Shown here: positions 8,027-16,936 of the stretch, piece after piece | Position numbering within the stretch: position 1 is the first letter of the stretch | How the letters are laid out: every line of letters begins with the position of its first letter | Origin: an uncultured Sinobacteraceae bacterium | GTDB taxonomy: Bacteria > Pseudomonadota > Gammaproteobacteria > Steroidobacterales > Steroidobacteraceae | DNA: 64,000 nucleotides | Direction: 5' to 3' | Assembly (NCBI GenBank): GCA_937902995.1 | Contig: CALEKY010000046.1 | Coordinates: forward strand, 83,742 to 147,741 | Position numbers and translations under genes: made by a program | The notes under the pieces: model-generated | Seen by the model: only the letters and a program-made list of their open reading frames with translations | Databases searched by the model: none | Told to the model about the DNA's origin: nothing

Positions 8027-9271
8027 TTACTCGAGCGCGCGGAAGATCAGAGTGCCGTTCGTGCCGCCGAAGCCGAACGAATTCGAAAGGGCCACTTTGA
8101 TCGGCATCTCGCGCGCCGTGTGCGGGACGTAGTCGAGATCGCAGCCCTCGCCCGGCTCGTCGAGATTGATCGTCGGCGGTGCCACTTGGTCGCGAATCGC
8201 CAGAATGGAGAAGATCGCCTCCACCACGCCGGCGGCACCAAGCAAGTGACCCGTCATCGATTTCGTGGAGCTGACTGCGAGCTTGTAGGCGTGATCGCCG
8301 AAGCATCGCTTGATCGCAGTCGTCTCGGCGCGGTCGCCCAGCTCCGTGGACGTCGCGTGCGCGTTGATGTAGTGGACGTCTTCGGGGTTGAGCTGCGCAT
8401 CCTTGAGCGCGTTGGACATCGCCAGGCGCGCGCCCTCACCGTCCTCCGGCGGCGCGGTGATGTGATAAGCATCGCCGCTCATACCGAAGCCGGCGAGCTC
8501 CGCGTAAATGCGCGCACCGCGCTTCTTCGCATGCTCGTATTCCTCGAGCAGCACAGCGCCCGCGCCGTCCGACAGCACGAAACCGTCGCGATCCTTGTCC
8601 CACGGACGGCTCGCTCTCTGCGGATCGTCATTGCGTGTCGACAAAGCACGCGCTTGCGCGAAGCTGCCGAGCCCGAGCGGCGTCGTCGCCATTTCGCCGC
8701 CGCCGGCCACCATGACGTCGGCATCGCCGTATTGAATCAGGCGCGCCGCGAGCCCGATGGCATGCGTCGACGTCGTACAAGCGGTGACGGTCGCGATATT
8801 CGGGCCGGTCAGCTTGAAATGAATCGACACATGACCCGAGATCATGTTGATGATGCTGCCCGGGACGAAGAACGGAGAGATGCGCTTCGGGCTGCGCGTC
8901 TCTATCCACTTCGTGTGGTTCTCCTCGATCGTGTCGAGGCCGCCGATGCCCGCACCCATGGCAACACCGATGCGCGCGGAGTTTTCCGGCGTGATCTCGA
9001 TCCCGGAATCCTTGATCGCATCCGCTGCAGCGGCGAATCCATAGTGCATGAACGGATCCATCTTCCGCAGCTCTTTTGCGGGCAGATAGTCCTCTGCATT
9101 GAACCCCGCAACCGCACCGCCGAATCGCGACGGAAAGGCGCTCACATCGAAACGAGTGATGGGACCGATTCCGCTACGACCGGCAAGCACGTTCTCCCAA
9201 GCGCTCGCAATCGAGCTACCGACGGGCGAGACGATACCCAGGCCTGTGATGACGACGCGTCGCTTGGCCAA
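8027..9271 (-). CDS. fabF: beta-ketoacyl-ACP synthase II
   Basis: Condenses malonyl-ACP with acyl-ACP in fatty acid elongation. The Cys-His-His triad is visible: the nucleophile in TVTACTTSTHAIG (about residue 164), the first histidine in NAHATSTELGD, the second in KSMTGHLLGAAG. The glycine-rich end SNSFGFGGTNGTL is intact, and the 414-residue length is typical. It follows acpP by 100 bases and precedes pabB by 28 to 106 bases depending on the pabB start. The order fabD-fabG-acpP-fabF is the standard proteobacterial one; plsX, fabH and rpmF, often upstream, are absent here. Confidence 0.97.
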   Translation of the reverse strand: MAKRRVVITGLGIVSPVGSSIASAWENVLAGRSGIGPITRFDVSAFPSRFGGAVAGFNAEDYLPAKELRKMDPFMHYGFAAAADAIKDSGIEITPENSARIGVAMGAGIGGLDTIEENHTKWIETRSPKRISPFFVPGSIINMISGHVSIHFKLTGPNIATVTACTTSTHAIGLAARLIQYGDADVMVAGGGEMATTPLGLGSFAQARALSTRNDDPQRASRPWDKDRDGFVLSDGAGAVLLEEYEHAKKRGARIYAELAGFGMSGDAYHITAPPEDGEGARLAMSNALKDAQLNPEDVHYINAHATSTELGDRAETTAIKRCFGDHAYKLAVSSTKSMTGHLLGAAGVVEAIFSILAIRDQVAPPTINLDEPGEGCDLDYVPHTAREMPIKVALSNSFGFGGTNGTLIFRALE

Positions 9272-9371
9272 AAGTTTAACCTCGGGGGACAGCTATCAGG
9301 ATGTGTGATAGGGAACATCGCGGTTGGCTTGCCATCCTTGGCAGACGCCACCTGCGGATCGTCGAACCGGC

Positions 9372-9614
9372 TCAGCCCTGGTTGCGACGCTCGGTGATGT
9401 AATCGATCGCCTGCTGAACGGTCGTGATCTTCTCGGCGTCCTCATCCGGGATTTCCGTTTCGAACTCTTCTTCGAGCGCCATCACGAGCTCGACGGTGTC
9501 GAGCGAATCGGCGCCCAGATCGTCCACGAAGGAGGCGTCGTTCGTGACTTCTTCTTCTTTGACCCCCAGCTGCTCCGCAACGATCGCCTTAACCTGCTGT
9601 TCGATACTGCTCAT
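9372..9614 (-). CDS. acpP: acyl carrier protein
   Basis: An 80-residue acidic carrier protein. The phosphopantetheine attachment serine is in GADSLDTVELVMALEEEF near residue 37. It carries growing acyl chains for FabD, FabG and FabF around it. It has its own likely promoter at 9699-9727, consistent with the high demand for AcpP relative to its neighbours. Confidence 0.98.
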   Translation of the reverse strand: MSSIEQQVKAIVAEQLGVKEEEVTNDASFVDDLGADSLDTVELVMALEEEFETEIPDEDAEKITTVQQAIDYITERRNQG

Positions 9615-9698
9615 TGGTATACGAGTCCTCTGTGAGACTGCTTGAACCCTTCACTACGACGGCCCGCATCCTCGATGTGGGCAGTCCGAGGGGGGCGT

Positions 9699-9727
9699 AT
9701 TCTATGTTAAGACCTTGAACGAACCAA
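9699..9727 (-). promoter_or_regulatory. probable sigma-70 promoter of acpP
   Basis: On the minus strand, TTGGTT (9727-9722) and TAGAAT (9704-9699) are separated by exactly 17 bases. The -10 box matches five of six consensus positions and the -35 box three of six. It lies 85 bases before the acpP start, in the largest gap of the fab cluster. Confidence 0.55.
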
Positions 9728-9795
9728 CATTTCCGAAAAAGACCTGCACACCCGCTGTGCGGCATTTGCGCATCAGTTGCACGCCGGCAGGGCAA

Positions 9796-10551
9796 TCAAA
9801 CCATGTACATGCCGCCGTTGACGTGCAAGGTTTCCCCTGTGATGTAGCTGGCCTGCGGCGATGCCAAAAACGCAACGGCATACGCTACGTCCTCGACTGC
9901 ACCTAGTCGCCCCAACGCAACTTGCTGGATCAGCTGCTCGCGTTGCTCGGCCGGCAACTGGGCCGTCATGTCGGTGGCAATGAACCCCGGCGCAACCACA
10001 TTCACCGTAATCCCCCGGGAGCCGACCTCGCGCGCGAGGGACTTGGAGAAGCCGATCATGCCCGCCTTCGCCGCTGCGTAGTTCGTCTGTCCGGCGTTAC
10101 CCATCACGCCCACGATCGAGGCGATGTTGATGATGCGTCCACGCCGTGCCTTCATCATGCCGCGCAGCACGGCCTTCGACATCCGATACACCGAGTTCAA
10201 ATTCGTATTGATGATCTCGTCCCATTCCTCGGCTTTCATGCGCAGGAGCAAATTGTCGCGCGTGATGCCCGCGTTGTTGACGAGGATCGAAGGGTTGCCT
10301 TCGTGCTGTTCGAGATCGGCAAGCAGCGCATCGACCGACTCTTGCGAGGCGACGTTCAACACCACGCCTCTGCCCTTCACGCCGGCCTCGGCGAGCGTCT
10401 GCGTGATGCTCTGAGCGCCCGCTTCGCTCGTGGCGGTACCGACAACCGTGGCACCGCGGCGCCCGAGCTCCAGCGCAATCGCGCGGCCGATGCCGCGAGA
10501 GGCGCCCGTCACGAGCGCGACATCCTGACTCAACTCCAAGTTATCGCTCAT
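9796..10551 (-). CDS. fabG: 3-oxoacyl-ACP reductase
   Basis: An NADPH-dependent short-chain reductase of 251 residues from ATG 10551, which has AGGTGA upstream. It shows TGASRGIGRAIALELG for the cofactor, NNAGITRDNLLLRMK, and the Ser...YxxxK catalytic set in INIASIVGVMGN and TNYAAAKAG. The end VNGGMYMV is typical of FabG. It lies 4 bases after fabD, with acpP downstream. Confidence 0.97.
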   Translation of the reverse strand: MSDNLELSQDVALVTGASRGIGRAIALELGRRGATVVGTATSEAGAQSITQTLAEAGVKGRGVVLNVASQESVDALLADLEQHEGNPSILVNNAGITRDNLLLRMKAEEWDEIINTNLNSVYRMSKAVLRGMMKARRGRIINIASIVGVMGNAGQTNYAAAKAGMIGFSKSLAREVGSRGITVNVVAPGFIATDMTAQLPAEQREQLIQQVALGRLGAVEDVAYAVAFLASPQASYITGETLHVNGGMYMV

Positions 10552-10555
10552 AGCT

Positions 10556-11500
10556 TCACCTGCAGGCCGACAATGCTTGCTGCAACGATTCCGGATCCTC
10601 GATCGCCAGCATGGCAATCTCGCGATTCTTCTCGATACGGCGATTGAGTCCCGTCAGGACGCGACCCGGTCCGCACTCGATGATGACGCGAATGCCGCTC
10701 GCGAGCATGGCTTGAATCGTTTCCGTCCAGCGCACGGGCTTGACGATCTGTTCGACGAGCGCGGCGCGGATCTCATCGGGCGTGCCGTGTTTGCGCAGAT
10801 CGACCGTATAGATGTCTTTCACTTGCGGCGTCCGAAACTCCGCTGCGGCCAGCGCGTCGCGCATGCGATCCGAGGCCGGCTGCATCAGCGGTGTGTGCAC
10901 CGGAACGCTCAAAGGCAGCTTGATCGCACGTTTGGCACCGCGCGCCTGACAGGCTGCGATGGCCCGCTCGACGGCCGCTGCTGCGCCGGCGATGACGACT
11001 TGCCCCGGGGAGTTGTAGTTCGCCGCCTGCACGAGCTCGCCGCCGGCTGCCTCGCGGCACGCGGCCTCCACTTCGGCATCGTCAATGCCCAGGATCGCTG
11101 CGACAGCGCCTTGGCCCTGAGGTACTGCCTCCTGCATCGCCTGACCCCGGAAACGCACCAGTCCGACAGCTGTCTTGAAGTCCAGAGCGTCGGCCGCGAC
11201 CAGGGCCGAGTACTCACCCAGGCTGTGCCCCGCCATGGCCGCCGGCATCGGCCCCCCGTGCTTCTTCCAAACACGCCAAGTGGCCACGCCCGCAGCCAGC
11301 ATGAGGGGTTGTGTCCGCTCGGTCTGCGCCATCGCCTCCTCAGGTCCCTCCTGGGCCAGTTTCCACAGGTCGTACCCGAGAACTTCAGAAGCTTCGGCAA
11401 AGGTTTCGGTCACGACCGGCTCGGCGGCGGCGAGCTTCGCCAGCATGCCGACGGATTGCGAGCCCTGACCGGGAAAGACGAATGCAAAGGGAGCTGGCAT
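10556..11500 (-). CDS. fabD: malonyl-CoA:ACP transacylase
   Basis: Transfers malonyl from CoA to ACP. The nucleophile elbow GHSLGEYSALVAADAL is near residue 91; the catalytic histidine is in LPLSVPVHTPLMQPA, and the N-terminus FVFPGQGSQSVGM is the family signature. The length of 314 is typical. The gene begins 29 bases after the rhombosortase-like gene on the same strand, so the fab transcript may start upstream of that gene or in the short gap. Confidence 0.97.
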   Translation of the reverse strand: MPAPFAFVFPGQGSQSVGMLAKLAAAEPVVTETFAEASEVLGYDLWKLAQEGPEEAMAQTERTQPLMLAAGVATWRVWKKHGGPMPAAMAGHSLGEYSALVAADALDFKTAVGLVRFRGQAMQEAVPQGQGAVAAILGIDDAEVEAACREAAGGELVQAANYNSPGQVVIAGAAAAVERAIAACQARGAKRAIKLPLSVPVHTPLMQPASDRMRDALAAAEFRTPQVKDIYTVDLRKHGTPDEIRAALVEQIVKPVRWTETIQAMLASGIRVIIECGPGRVLTGLNRRIEKNREIAMLAIEDPESLQQALSACR

Positions 11501-11529
11501 CGTACGGTTGTCCTACAAAAGGCGCGCGA

Positions 11530-12171
11530 TTATAGCGGCCGCGGTTTCCCAGGCCACAGTTGACGGCCGAGCTGGAGGCCGAGTGCGGCAAAGAGGCCCC
11601 CCACCGCCCCATATAGGTGGGCATTGACGACGACGGGCATCGCACCGGACGTGGGCAGCGCCCCGGACCACTGTTCCCAGGCGAGCTTGCCGACGAGCAG
11701 TACGCTGAGCAGGAACGCGTAGAGCCTGGATTCGCTCCGCCACCACGCGACGGCCCCGGCCGCCAATGCGCCGTGCAGAACTCCTGACAGCCCCACATAC
11801 CATTCGAGCTCGGGCTCATTCCACAGAAAGCCGATGTCGATTGTCGCCACGCTGATGAGACCCACCGTGAGCCATGCAGCCGGCGAATACTGTCGGGGAA
11901 ACAGGACGGCAATCAGCAGCAGCCCGGCCAAATTCAGCGCCATATGGCTCGCCGAGAGATGCACGAGGTGACCGGTCAGGAGCCGCCAATACTCGCCAGC
12001 TTCCAAAACTGCAGCGCGCTCGTAGCGTAATGCCCTCTCCACCGTCGACCCGCCGATGCCGAGCAGAACCACCGTCGCGCTGATGAGTCCAACTAGCCAC
12101 ATCCCCACGGTCATGCGCCGTGTGCGTAGCGCCCCACCCCCCAGACCGTGTGTTCGATTTGCGTCACTCAT
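11530..12171 (-). CDS. rrtA: rhombosortase-like rhomboid protease
   Basis: A polytopic inner-membrane serine protease of 213 residues with about six hydrophobic segments. The catalytic serine is in VGLSGVLHG and the histidine in VVVNAHLYGAVGG, an arrangement characteristic of rhombosortases, which process GlyGly-CTERM proteins exported by type II secretion. The EYWRLLTGHLVHLSASHMALN segment carries the usual rhomboid loop region. It is divergent from gspG by 95 bases, which supports a shared secretion role. No GlyGly-CTERM protein is visible in the window. The assignment to rhombosortase rather than a general rhomboid rests on motif and context. Confidence 0.75.
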   Translation of the reverse strand: MSDANRTHGLGGGALRTRRMTVGMWLVGLISATVVLLGIGGSTVERALRYERAAVLEAGEYWRLLTGHLVHLSASHMALNLAGLLLIAVLFPRQYSPAAWLTVGLISVATIDIGFLWNEPELEWYVGLSGVLHGALAAGAVAWWRSESRLYAFLLSVLLVGKLAWEQWSGALPTSGAMPVVVNAHLYGAVGGLFAALGLQLGRQLWPGKPRPL

Positions 12172-12187
12172 GGGCTAACGACCGCTT

Positions 12188-12196
12188 TGTTATGAT
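12188..12196 (+). promoter_or_regulatory. probable extended -10 promoter of the gsp cluster
   Basis: TGTTATGAT combines a TGn extension with a five-of-six -10 hexamer at 12191-12196, 70 bases before the gspG start. No convincing -35 box precedes it, as is usual for extended -10 promoters. Confidence 0.5.
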
Positions 12197-12266
12197 CGGC
12201 GCGCTTTCACGCGCTGGAGCGCACGTGGTTGGTCGGTACTGTACAGACTGCGAAGGAACAGAGACG

Positions 12267-12728
12267 ATGAACATCACCGGGTCGAGCATACAGAAGATGC
12301 GTTCTCCCGCACGTCGCGCGCGAGGCTTCACGCTGATCGAAATCATGGTCGTCGTGGTGATCATCGGCATTCTCGCCGCGCTCGTCGTTCCGAACGTGCT
12401 CGGGCGTGTCGATCAAGCGAACGTGACCAAGGTGAAGCACGACATTCAGGCGATCAGCGCCGCGCTCGACCTCTATCGCATGGACAACTTCAAGTACCCG
12501 ACGACCGATCAGGGTCTGCAGGCGCTCGTGCAGCAACCGCCCGATGCACGCAACTGGCGGGGACCGTACTTGAAAGGCGGCTTGCGTAAGGACCCTTGGA
12601 ACAACGATTACCGCTACGTGTATCCGGGAACGCGCGGCGGCGAGTACGACCTGTATTCGCTCGGCGCGGACAACCAAGAAGGCGGCGAAGGTCCCGACGC
12701 AGATATCGGCAACTGGTCGATCGATTGA
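12267..12728 (+). CDS. gspG: type II secretion major pseudopilin GspG
   Basis: The main subunit of the secretion pseudopilus, 153 residues from ATG 12267 (AAGGA upstream). A prepilin peptidase site RARG/FTLIEIMVVVVIIGIL lies near residue 20, with glutamate at +5. The C-terminal half has the GspG signature KYPTTDQGLQALV and the calcium-site region PWNNDYRYVYPG...YDLYSLGADN. It is the first gene of gspGHIJKLMN on the plus strand. gspC, D, E and F are not in the window. Confidence 0.96.
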   Translation: MNITGSSIQKMRSPARRARGFTLIEIMVVVVIIGILAALVVPNVLGRVDQANVTKVKHDIQAISAALDLYRMDNFKYPTTDQGLQALVQQPPDARNWRGPYLKGGLRKDPWNNDYRYVYPGTRGGEYDLYSLGADNQEGGEGPDADIGNWSID

Positions 12729-12765
12729 CCGGACCTCGGCATGCGCTGAGAGTTACGCTCCGCTC

Positions 12766-13503
12766 ATGCAGCCGCACTCCGAGCGCCCTGTTCCGTGTGG
12801 TAAAGCCGGCGCCGGCGGATTCACGCTGATCGAGATTCTCGTCGTCGTCGTGATCATCGGCGTCATCGCCGCCATGGCGACGCTCTCGGTGAGCGTGCTC
12901 GGGCGTGACAATCAGGTCGAAGAGCAAGCGCGGCGACTGTGGGCGATTCTTCGGCAAGCGCGCGAAGAAACCGAGCTGCAAGGCTTGAACATCGGTCTGT
13001 ACTTTGCGGCGGAAGAGTACGAATTCCTTCGCCTCGATCCGCTGACCAACTTCTGGATTCCGATCGGCGGCGACAAGCTGTACGCGACTCGCAAGCTTCC
13101 GGAGGACTTGCGCTATCGAATTTGGCTGGATGGTCGCGAAATCGTGCTCAAGCCGCGACTTCCCGAGCGAAGCGATCCGCGCACGGTCGACGAGGACGAG
13201 GACGAAGAAACAGCCAACCTGCCGCAGGCGCTGCGAACGATCGATCGGTCGAAGCCGCCTCCGGTGCAAGAGAATCCGCCGCAGATCGTCGTGCTGTCGA
13301 GCGGCGAGATCATGCCCTTCGAGCTACAGATCGAGCGCGACCGTGCGCCGGCACTTTGGCGCATCGTTGCCACCGCAGACAACGATTTACGTGTCGAGCA
13401 ACGACGCGACAGTAGCAGCTCCTGGGAGCTCGTCCTGCAAACGAACGTTCCCTTCCCGGAAAGCGAGGCCACCGCAAATGCGGGCAACGGACAAAACCGC
13501 TGA
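12766..13503 (+). CDS. gspH: type II secretion minor pseudopilin GspH
   Basis: A prepilin cleavage motif AGG/FTLIEILVVVVIIGVI lies near residue 18, followed by a 20-residue hydrophobic helix and a beta-rich domain. At 245 residues it is long for GspH. Part of the excess is an acidic, proline-rich insertion at about residues 140-175 containing DEDEDEE and SKPPPVQENPP. It overlaps gspI by 26 bases. The position between gspG and gspI supports GspH. Confidence 0.88.
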   Translation: MQPHSERPVPCGKAGAGGFTLIEILVVVVIIGVIAAMATLSVSVLGRDNQVEEQARRLWAILRQAREETELQGLNIGLYFAAEEYEFLRLDPLTNFWIPIGGDKLYATRKLPEDLRYRIWLDGREIVLKPRLPERSDPRTVDEDEDEETANLPQALRTIDRSKPPPVQENPPQIVVLSSGEIMPFELQIERDRAPALWRIVATADNDLRVEQRRDSSSSWELVLQTNVPFPESEATANAGNGQNR

Positions 13504-14026
13504 GCGCGGCTTCACGTTGATCGAGGTTCTCGCGGCGCTCGTCATCGTCTCGCTCGGCATGCTCGCGGCCATCGAGGCGGTCAGCCAGACCGCGAGCAAC
13601 ACCACTCGAATGCGCGATCGCACGCTTGCGCACTGGATCGCGCTGAACCGCCTGACCGAAGTACGGCTCGCGCCTCGCGCGCCGAGCATCGGCAAGAGCT
13701 CCGATGAAATCGAGATGGCCGAGCGGCGATGGCGCTGGACGATGGAGGTCTCGGAAACGCCTGTCGAGTCGATACGGCGCATCGACATTTCCGTGTCCGA
13801 AGCGGATGACGATCGGCCGCTCGCGAGCGTGAGCGGTTTCTACGGCACTGCGATTGCCACGACCCGTACGTTGTCTCCGTGGAGCGCAGCGCGTCGCTTG
13901 GCACCCGGTGAAGAGGCGCCGGGCAGCCGTGCCGGCGACGAAGACATCACGCCGGGCGACTCGGAAGGCGATCGTCGCGAGCTCGTCGATCCGCCGCTCC
14001 CGAGCACGGAGGAGAACGAGCCGTGA
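13478..14026 (+). CDS. gspI: type II secretion minor pseudopilin GspI
   Basis: It starts at ATG 13478 inside gspH. The cleavage site AERG/FTLIEVLAALVIVSLGMLA is near residue 10, and IALNRLTEVRL is a GspI-type segment. The protein is 182 residues, longer than the roughly 125 usual for GspI. The extra part is an acidic C-terminal tail from about residue 140 (EEAPGSRAGDEDITPGDSEG). GspI is expected to sit at the pseudopilus tip with GspJ and GspK. Its stop overlaps the gspJ start as GTGA. Confidence 0.88.
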   Translation: MRATDKTAERGFTLIEVLAALVIVSLGMLAAIEAVSQTASNTTRMRDRTLAHWIALNRLTEVRLAPRAPSIGKSSDEIEMAERRWRWTMEVSETPVESIRRIDISVSEADDDRPLASVSGFYGTAIATTRTLSPWSAARRLAPGEEAPGSRAGDEDITPGDSEGDRRELVDPPLPSTEENEP

Positions 14027-14658
14027 TCAGGCAAGCGATGCAGAAACACGCGCGCGGCTTCACGCTCATCGAAATTCTCGTGGCCGTGTTCATTCTCGCC
14101 ATCGTCTCCGCGCTTGCGATGACCGGCTATCTCGAGCTTCGACGTCAATCCGATCGTTTATCGGAGTCTGCAGCACGCACGCGCGCCATCCAGACCGCGG
14201 TGTATCGACTGGCGCAAGATTTTGCGTCCTTGGAACCGCGTCCCGTTCGCGATCCGGTCGGCGACAACTTGCACCCAGCCTTGCTCGCTGATACTCGTCG
14301 CACGGATCAGCTCGCAGAATTCACGCGTTCGGGTTGGTCGAATCCCGCCGGTGTACCGCGCTCGACGCTGCAGCGGGTCGCCTATCGCGTCGAGGACGGT
14401 AGGCTGGTGCGCAGTTATTGGGTCGTATTGGATCGCACGTTGGCGAGCGAGCCCGTTCGAACCGTGCTGCTCGATCGCGTGAAATCCGCGAGCCTGCGTT
14501 TCATGACACCCAATCGGCGGTTCACCGAGCAATGGCCGCCGCTCGGCCGCGGCGGAGGCGGACCCGATGCCGCACACACCCTGCCCCTCGCCGTCGAAAT
14601 CACGCTCGAGCTCGAGGACTGGGGGAAGATCGTTCGCCTCGTCGAGGTGGCCGGGTGA
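14023..14658 (+). CDS. gspJ: type II secretion minor pseudopilin GspJ
   Basis: 211 residues, with cleavage motif HARG/FTLIEILVAVFILAIVS near residue 11 and the GspJ signature RAIQTAVYRLAQDF. The C-terminal domain ends in LAVEITLELEDWGKIVRLVEV, typical of the family. A GTG at 14023 overlaps the gspI stop; ATG 14038 is an alternative start. The 3' end overlaps gspK. Confidence 0.9.
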   Translation: MIRQAMQKHARGFTLIEILVAVFILAIVSALAMTGYLELRRQSDRLSESAARTRAIQTAVYRLAQDFASLEPRPVRDPVGDNLHPALLADTRRTDQLAEFTRSGWSNPAGVPRSTLQRVAYRVEDGRLVRSYWVVLDRTLASEPVRTVLLDRVKSASLRFMTPNRRFTEQWPPLGRGGGGPDAAHTLPLAVEITLELEDWGKIVRLVEVAG

Positions 14659-15656
14659 TGCGCAGCACCGTTCGACGCGCTTTCGATCGCGAACCGTGCG
14701 GCAGACGCCAACGCGGTATTGCCCTGATCACCGCGATCCTCATGGTCGCGCTCGCGACGATTCTCGCCGTCAACATCGGCTATCAGGCCTACCTCGATCA
14801 ACGGCGAACCGTAACGACGTTGTCTCTCGAGCAGGCGTATCAAGTCGCATTGGGTGCCGAAGCCTGGGTGGCGGACATCCTGCAAAAGGACGCCCGTCAA
14901 GGCCGCAACAACAGCACCGACGATTACACCGAAGAGTGGGCCATGCGCTTACCGCCGCTGCCGATCGACGGCGGCGAAATCATCGGACACGTCGACGACA
15001 TGCAGGGGCGTTTCAATCTCAACAATCTGGTGATGTGGGATTCCGCCAAGAACCAGTACGTCACGAATCCTGCTGCGGTGAAGCGTTTCGAGCGGTTGCT
15101 CGCGATTCTGGAGATCGAAGAGAAGTGGGCAAAGATCATCGCCGACTGGATCGACAGCGACATCGATGCGCAATTCCCCGATGGCGCCGAAGATCCCGTC
15201 TACATGGGTCTTACGCCTGCATATCGGACGGCGAACATGCCGATTACCCGCACCAGCGAGCTGCTCGCCATCGCCGGTTTCGGGCTCGAACGCTACCAGA
15301 GACTGGAACCCTACGTGACCGCGCTTCCGATCGGCACGCCGATCAATGTCTGCACCGCACCGCCGCAGGTGCTCGACGCGCTATCCGAGAATCAGCGCGA
15401 GTTCACTGCCGCCGCCAAGACCACCGCCCAAACTCGCCGGGAACGCTGTTTTCCGACGCTCGACGACATGCGTGCTCGACTCAACGAAGACGAGACCAAG
15501 GAGCTCATCGACGGCAAAGCCTTGTCGCAAACCAGCTCTTACTTCCGCCTGAACGTGGTCGTCACCCTTGGCACTACTCAGCTCACTATGTACAGTCTGT
15601 TGTATCGGCAGAACAACCTCGTGCGGCCCATTCAGCGCAGCATCGGTACGCTTTGA
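14658..15656 (+). CDS. gspK: type II secretion minor pseudopilin GspK
   Basis: 332 residues from ATG 14658, which overlaps the gspJ stop codon. The N-terminal segment RQRG/IALITAILMVALATILA is a GspK prepilin motif that lacks the +5 glutamate, a known peculiarity of GspK. The family markers DDMQGRFNLNNL and ADWIDSDIDAQFPDGAEDPVY are present. It caps the pseudopilus with GspI and GspJ. The frame is open further upstream, but that part lies within gspJ. Confidence 0.92.
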   Translation: MRSTVRRAFDREPCGRRQRGIALITAILMVALATILAVNIGYQAYLDQRRTVTTLSLEQAYQVALGAEAWVADILQKDARQGRNNSTDDYTEEWAMRLPPLPIDGGEIIGHVDDMQGRFNLNNLVMWDSAKNQYVTNPAAVKRFERLLAILEIEEKWAKIIADWIDSDIDAQFPDGAEDPVYMGLTPAYRTANMPITRTSELLAIAGFGLERYQRLEPYVTALPIGTPINVCTAPPQVLDALSENQREFTAAAKTTAQTRRERCFPTLDDMRARLNEDETKELIDGKALSQTSSYFRLNVVVTLGTTQLTMYSLLYRQNNLVRPIQRSIGTL

Positions 15657-15683
15657 GCGACGTCAGCGCAGGACTTTTCGTAC

Positions 15684-16934
15684 ATGGCAGAAACCGTCGT
15701 CATCCGACTGCTCGCACGCGATGCGCAAGCCGCCGCAGACACCGTCGAGTGGCTGACGCTCGATAGCTCGGGCAATCGAATCGGCTCCGTGCGCATCGGC
15801 GCAATGGCAGAGGCTGCACAGGACTGTGCGGGCCGCAAGACGATCGTGCTTGCGCCGGGGACGGACGTCGTCCTTGCCGAACCCGTCGTGCCAGTCAAAG
15901 GCGGCAAGCTCGCGCAAGTAGTTCCTTTCGCGCTCGAGGAACAGCTCGCTTCCGATGTCGACGAGCTGCATTTCGCCATCGGCAAGCGCGACGGGCGCGC
16001 AGGCGTCCCCGTGGCGGCCGTTGCCCACGAGCGGATGGAATCGTGGCTCACGCTCTTGCGCGGCGCGGGGATCGAGCCGGATGCCATCTATGGCGAATCG
16101 GCCATGGTGCCGGCGACACCCAACGGCGTCACGCTGTTGATCGACGACTCGCGTGTCTATGTGCGCCGCGAGGATACGCCGGGCACGGTGCTCGATGTGC
16201 AACCGCTGATCGAAGCGCTGCAGCTTGCGTTGGCTTCCGGCGAGGAGGCTCGCGAGCACGTGACCATTTATGTCGACGTCGATGTGTACGAGCGCGAGCG
16301 CGATTTGCTCGAAGGGCTGCGCGAGTTCACTGCGAGCCTGCAAATGAAACTGTTGCCCGACGGTGCGCTGTCGCTATTGGCACCGAATGCGCTTCAAGCA
16401 CAAGGAGCAGTGAACTTGCTGCAAGGCAAGTACGCGGTGAAGCGAAAGCTCAATATCGCATTTGCGCCCTGGCGCTACGCTGCGATTCTCGCGGCCGTGT
16501 TCTTCGCCGCCCATCTCGGATTCAAAGGCTGGCAATACCTGCACCTGCAACGCGAAGAAGCGCGTCTCAACGCCGAGATCGTCGAGGTATATCAAATGGC
16601 CATGCCCGGTGCGCCCGAGCCCGATCCCCTGCTCGCCCGCCGACAAGTCGAAGCGCGACTGACGGCGCTGCGCGGCGGCACGCCGGCGGGCAGCGTGCTC
16701 GAGACGATCGGCACGCTCGCCGAAGCGATCGTGCAGGTGCCCGGCGCGGACGTCGAGGCGCTGCACTACCGCAACAAGACGACTGATTTGCGGGTCGTCG
16801 CACCTTCCGTCGATGCGCTGGATCGGATCCGGCAGTTCGCTGCGGATCGCGGCATGAGTGCGGTCATCCAGTCGGCGAATCCGCGCGATCAGAAATACGA
16901 AGGACGCCTGCAGTTCAAATCGCCCGCGAGCTGA
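15684..16934 (+). CDS. gspL: type II secretion inner-membrane protein GspL
   Basis: 416 residues in three parts: an actin-like cytoplasmic region (about 1-255) that docks the GspE ATPase, one membrane helix at about 262-285 (YAAILAAVFFAAHLGF), and a periplasmic ferredoxin-like domain. The family feature VVPFALEEQLASDVDELHFA is seen near residue 80. It partners with GspM, whose gene begins 3 bases after its stop. Confidence 0.93.
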   Translation: MAETVVIRLLARDAQAAADTVEWLTLDSSGNRIGSVRIGAMAEAAQDCAGRKTIVLAPGTDVVLAEPVVPVKGGKLAQVVPFALEEQLASDVDELHFAIGKRDGRAGVPVAAVAHERMESWLTLLRGAGIEPDAIYGESAMVPATPNGVTLLIDDSRVYVRREDTPGTVLDVQPLIEALQLALASGEEAREHVTIYVDVDVYERERDLLEGLREFTASLQMKLLPDGALSLLAPNALQAQGAVNLLQGKYAVKRKLNIAFAPWRYAAILAAVFFAAHLGFKGWQYLHLQREEARLNAEIVEVYQMAMPGAPEPDPLLARRQVEARLTALRGGTPAGSVLETIGTLAEAIVQVPGADVEALHYRNKTTDLRVVAPSVDALDRIRQFAADRGMSAVIQSANPRDQKYEGRLQFKSPAS

Positions 16935-16936
16935 CC

